Origin: DASSQJ01 sp963773655
Lineage (GTDB): Bacteria > Actinomycetota > Actinomycetes > Actinomycetales > Dermatophilaceae
DNA: 64,000 nucleotides
NCBI GenBank assembly: GCA_963773655.1
Contig: CAVZBX010000006.1
Location: 246,789 to 310,788, forward strand
Direction: 5' to 3'
The notes beneath the pieces were generated by a model. That model was given only the letters and a program-made list of their open reading frames with translations. It had not been told where the DNA came from and made no database searches. Shown here one piece after another: positions 62,779 through 64,000 of this stretch. The position numbers and the translations under genes are program-made. Position 1 is the first letter of the stretch, and every line of letters begins with the position of its first letter.

Positions 62779-64000
62779 ATGGCGAGGGTGTTCATCGGGG
62801 TCGATCCCCACAAGCTGTCGGCAACCATCGAGGTCGTCGACGCCACGGAGAGGATCTTGGCCACCGGGCGGTTCAGCACCGACAAGGCCGGGTACGCCGC
62901 GATGCGCAAACGCGTGGCCGGCTACCCGGAGCGGACCTGGGCGGTGGAGGGCAGCAACGGCGCCGGCCGGCCGTTGGCGCAGCGGCTGCTGGCCGACGGC
63001 GAGCACGTCGTCGACGTCCCGGCCAAGCTCTCGGCCAGGGCCAGGGCGCTGGACACCGGACACAACCGCAAGACCGACCCGCACGACGCGCACGCCGTCG
63101 CGGTGGTCGCGGTGCGCACCCCGAAGCTTCGGGTGCTGTCCTACGACGTGCAGCTCGAGGCGCTGCGGTTGCTGGTCGACCGGCGGGCCGAGCTGAGCCG
63201 GGCCCGGATCCAGTGTGTGAACCGGGTGCACCGGCTGCTGTCGGAACTCGTTCCGGGACAGTCAAAGCGGGACATCACCACCGGCCAAGCCAAGACGATC
63301 CTCGCCACGGTCAAACCTCGCGACGTCGCCGGGAGGACCCGCCGTCGGCTCGCCGCAGAGAAGATCGCCGAGCTCGTCGTGATCGAGAAGAAGATCAAGG
63401 CGCTCACCCGCGAGCTGAAGGAGATGGTCCTGGCCACCGGTTCGACCCTGATGGAGCTGCCCGGCGTCGGTCCGGTCGTGGCCGCCCGCACCCTGGCCGA
63501 CACCGGCGACGTCGCCCGGTTCGCCGACCGCAACAAGTACGCATCCTGGACCGGCACCGCGCCGATCGAGGCCTCCTCCGGCGAGGTCGTGCGGCACCGC
63601 CTCTCCCGCGCAGGTGACCGGCGGATGAACCACATGATCCACATCGCCGCAGCAACCCAGATCCGCCTCGACACCCCCGGCCGGGCGTACTACCGGCGCA
63701 AGCTCGCCGCCGGCAAGTCCCGCCGTGAAGCGATGCGCTGCCTCAAGAGACGCATCTCCGACGCCCTGTACCGACGCCTCCGCGCGGACGCCGAAACCGC
63801 CGCCCAGAACTCGGCCGCGGGCCCGGGAGGGCACCGCGGGGCGGCACTTCAGTCCAGCGCGGCCGGCTTCCACCCGCACACCGGCACTTCGGATCAGCCA
63901 CTTCCCGGACCCGCACCAACGACGCTACCCGCGCCCACGACCACGCGGAAGACCACGGCGCGAAAGGCACTCCACCCGCCCCTTGACGTCAGAGGGGTGC
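62779..64000 (+). CDS. IS110 family transposase, open at right edge
   Basis: At least 407 codons with no stop before the window ends. The N-terminal DEDD RuvC-like domain is visible: VFIGVDPHK (first Asp), WAVEGSNGAGRPL (Glu), and NRKTDPHDAHAVAV (Asp pair). The C-terminal Transposase_20 domain follows with LMELPGVGPVVAARTLADTG, YASWTGTAPIEASSGEVVRH and MNHMIHIAAATQI. The ATG is preceded by GGGAAGGGCGAAGCTC. The product recombines DNA guided by an RNA from the element end. The tail past residue 360 is low-complexity. Confidence 0.92.
   Translation, partial: MARVFIGVDPHKLSATIEVVDATERILATGRFSTDKAGYAAMRKRVAGYPERTWAVEGSNGAGRPLAQRLLADGEHVVDVPAKLSARARALDTGHNRKTDPHDAHAVAVVAVRTPKLRVLSYDVQLEALRLLVDRRAELSRARIQCVNRVHRLLSELVPGQSKRDITTGQAKTILATVKPRDVAGRTRRRLAAEKIAELVVIEKKIKALTRELKEMVLATGSTLMELPGVGPVVAARTLADTGDVARFADRNKYASWTGTAPIEASSGEVVRHRLSRAGDRRMNHMIHIAAATQIRLDTPGRAYYRRKLAAGKSRREAMRCLKRRISDALYRRLRADAETAAQNSAAGPGGHRGAALQSSAAGFHPHTGTSDQPLPGPAPTTLPAPTTTRKTTARKALHPPLDVRGV

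Noticed and set aside
62601..63617. A 338-codon open frame overlapping the IS110 transposase in another frame.
   Set aside because: It is an Arg-rich shadow. The frame from 62779 carries all DEDD and Transposase_20 motifs and simply has no stop before the window edge.

Overview
The window is very GC-rich with strong G/C preference at third codon positions, dense gene packing, many GTG starts and 4-base ATGA/GTGA overlaps. Together with a DUF664/DinB mycothiol-type protein, a DUF222-HNH protein, a GAF-ANTAR regulator and an IdeR/DtxR-type iron box, this points to an actinomycete, probably a Micrococcales member (Intrasporangiaceae- or Cellulomonas-like). The genus cannot be fixed from sequence alone.

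Layout. 0-5.6 kb: the tail of an EEP nuclease, a flavodoxin-like protein, a PadR-controlled ABC exporter operon with an operator-like palindrome, a DUF222-HNH protein and a HAD hydrolase. 5.6-8 kb: cupins, with a TetR gene divergent from one of them over a clear operator and promoter. 8-15.7 kb: mainly minus-strand genes (frame-broken SDR, TrmO-like protein, hexapeptide protein, AAA ATPase, Fpg/Nei glycosylase, App1-type phosphatase, GAF-ANTAR regulator), then a fructosamine kinase. 15.8-22.4 kb: a minus-strand run for amino-acid and carboxylate use (GltS-like permease, SLC13 permease, leucyl aminopeptidase, glutaminase) plus an AI-2E family exporter. 22.5-31 kb: HprK-like protein, ABC1 kinase, dienelactone hydrolase, DUF1801, MazG-like, LON-domain, Na+/H+ antiporter, NagA-like and M50 protease genes. 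31-37.9 kb: a divergent catabolic cluster (IclR regulator and amidohydrolase on one side; CoA transferase, citryl-CoA lyase, LigB/LigA-type dioxygenase and zinc dehydrogenase on the other), closed by a 16-bp-arm hairpin terminator. 38-50.8 kb: a large secreted nuclease, DUF2945, aldo/keto reductase, hydrolase, BNR-repeat protein, DUF2461, DUF1801, a DEAD-type helicase with DUF3516, SDR and a lipoyl-less E2. 50.9-58.4 kb: two secreted proteins, an orphan receiver protein, bacterioferritin and its ferredoxin under an iron box, GNAT, and a two-component system. 59.7 kb to the right edge: a genomic island that starts at a tRNA-Leu 3'-end remnant and carries a DUF6933 protein, an AbiEii-like toxin pair, an unknown gene and an IS110 transposase running off the edge.

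The most interesting signals are these. (1) A shared 7+4+7 direct-repeat box lies upstream of both secreted-protein genes that surround an OmpR/PhoB-type two-component system and a receiver-only paralogue. (2) The ring-cleavage/CoA-transferase/citryl-CoA-lyase cluster looks like an aromatic catabolic route finishing with CoA-dependent C-C cleavage. (3) A REPIN-like element (two palindromes around a fixed 27-nt spacer) occurs twice, one copy half-decayed. (4) The tRNA-Leu-bounded island carries a toxin-type pair and an IS110 element with a possible bridge-RNA leader.

Caution: at least nine conserved genes are frame-broken, and wherever the break can be placed it is explained by extra bases, often in G or C runs. 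This looks like insertion-type sequencing error rather than gene decay, and it is worst at 17.5-19.9 kb and 39.4-42.1 kb.
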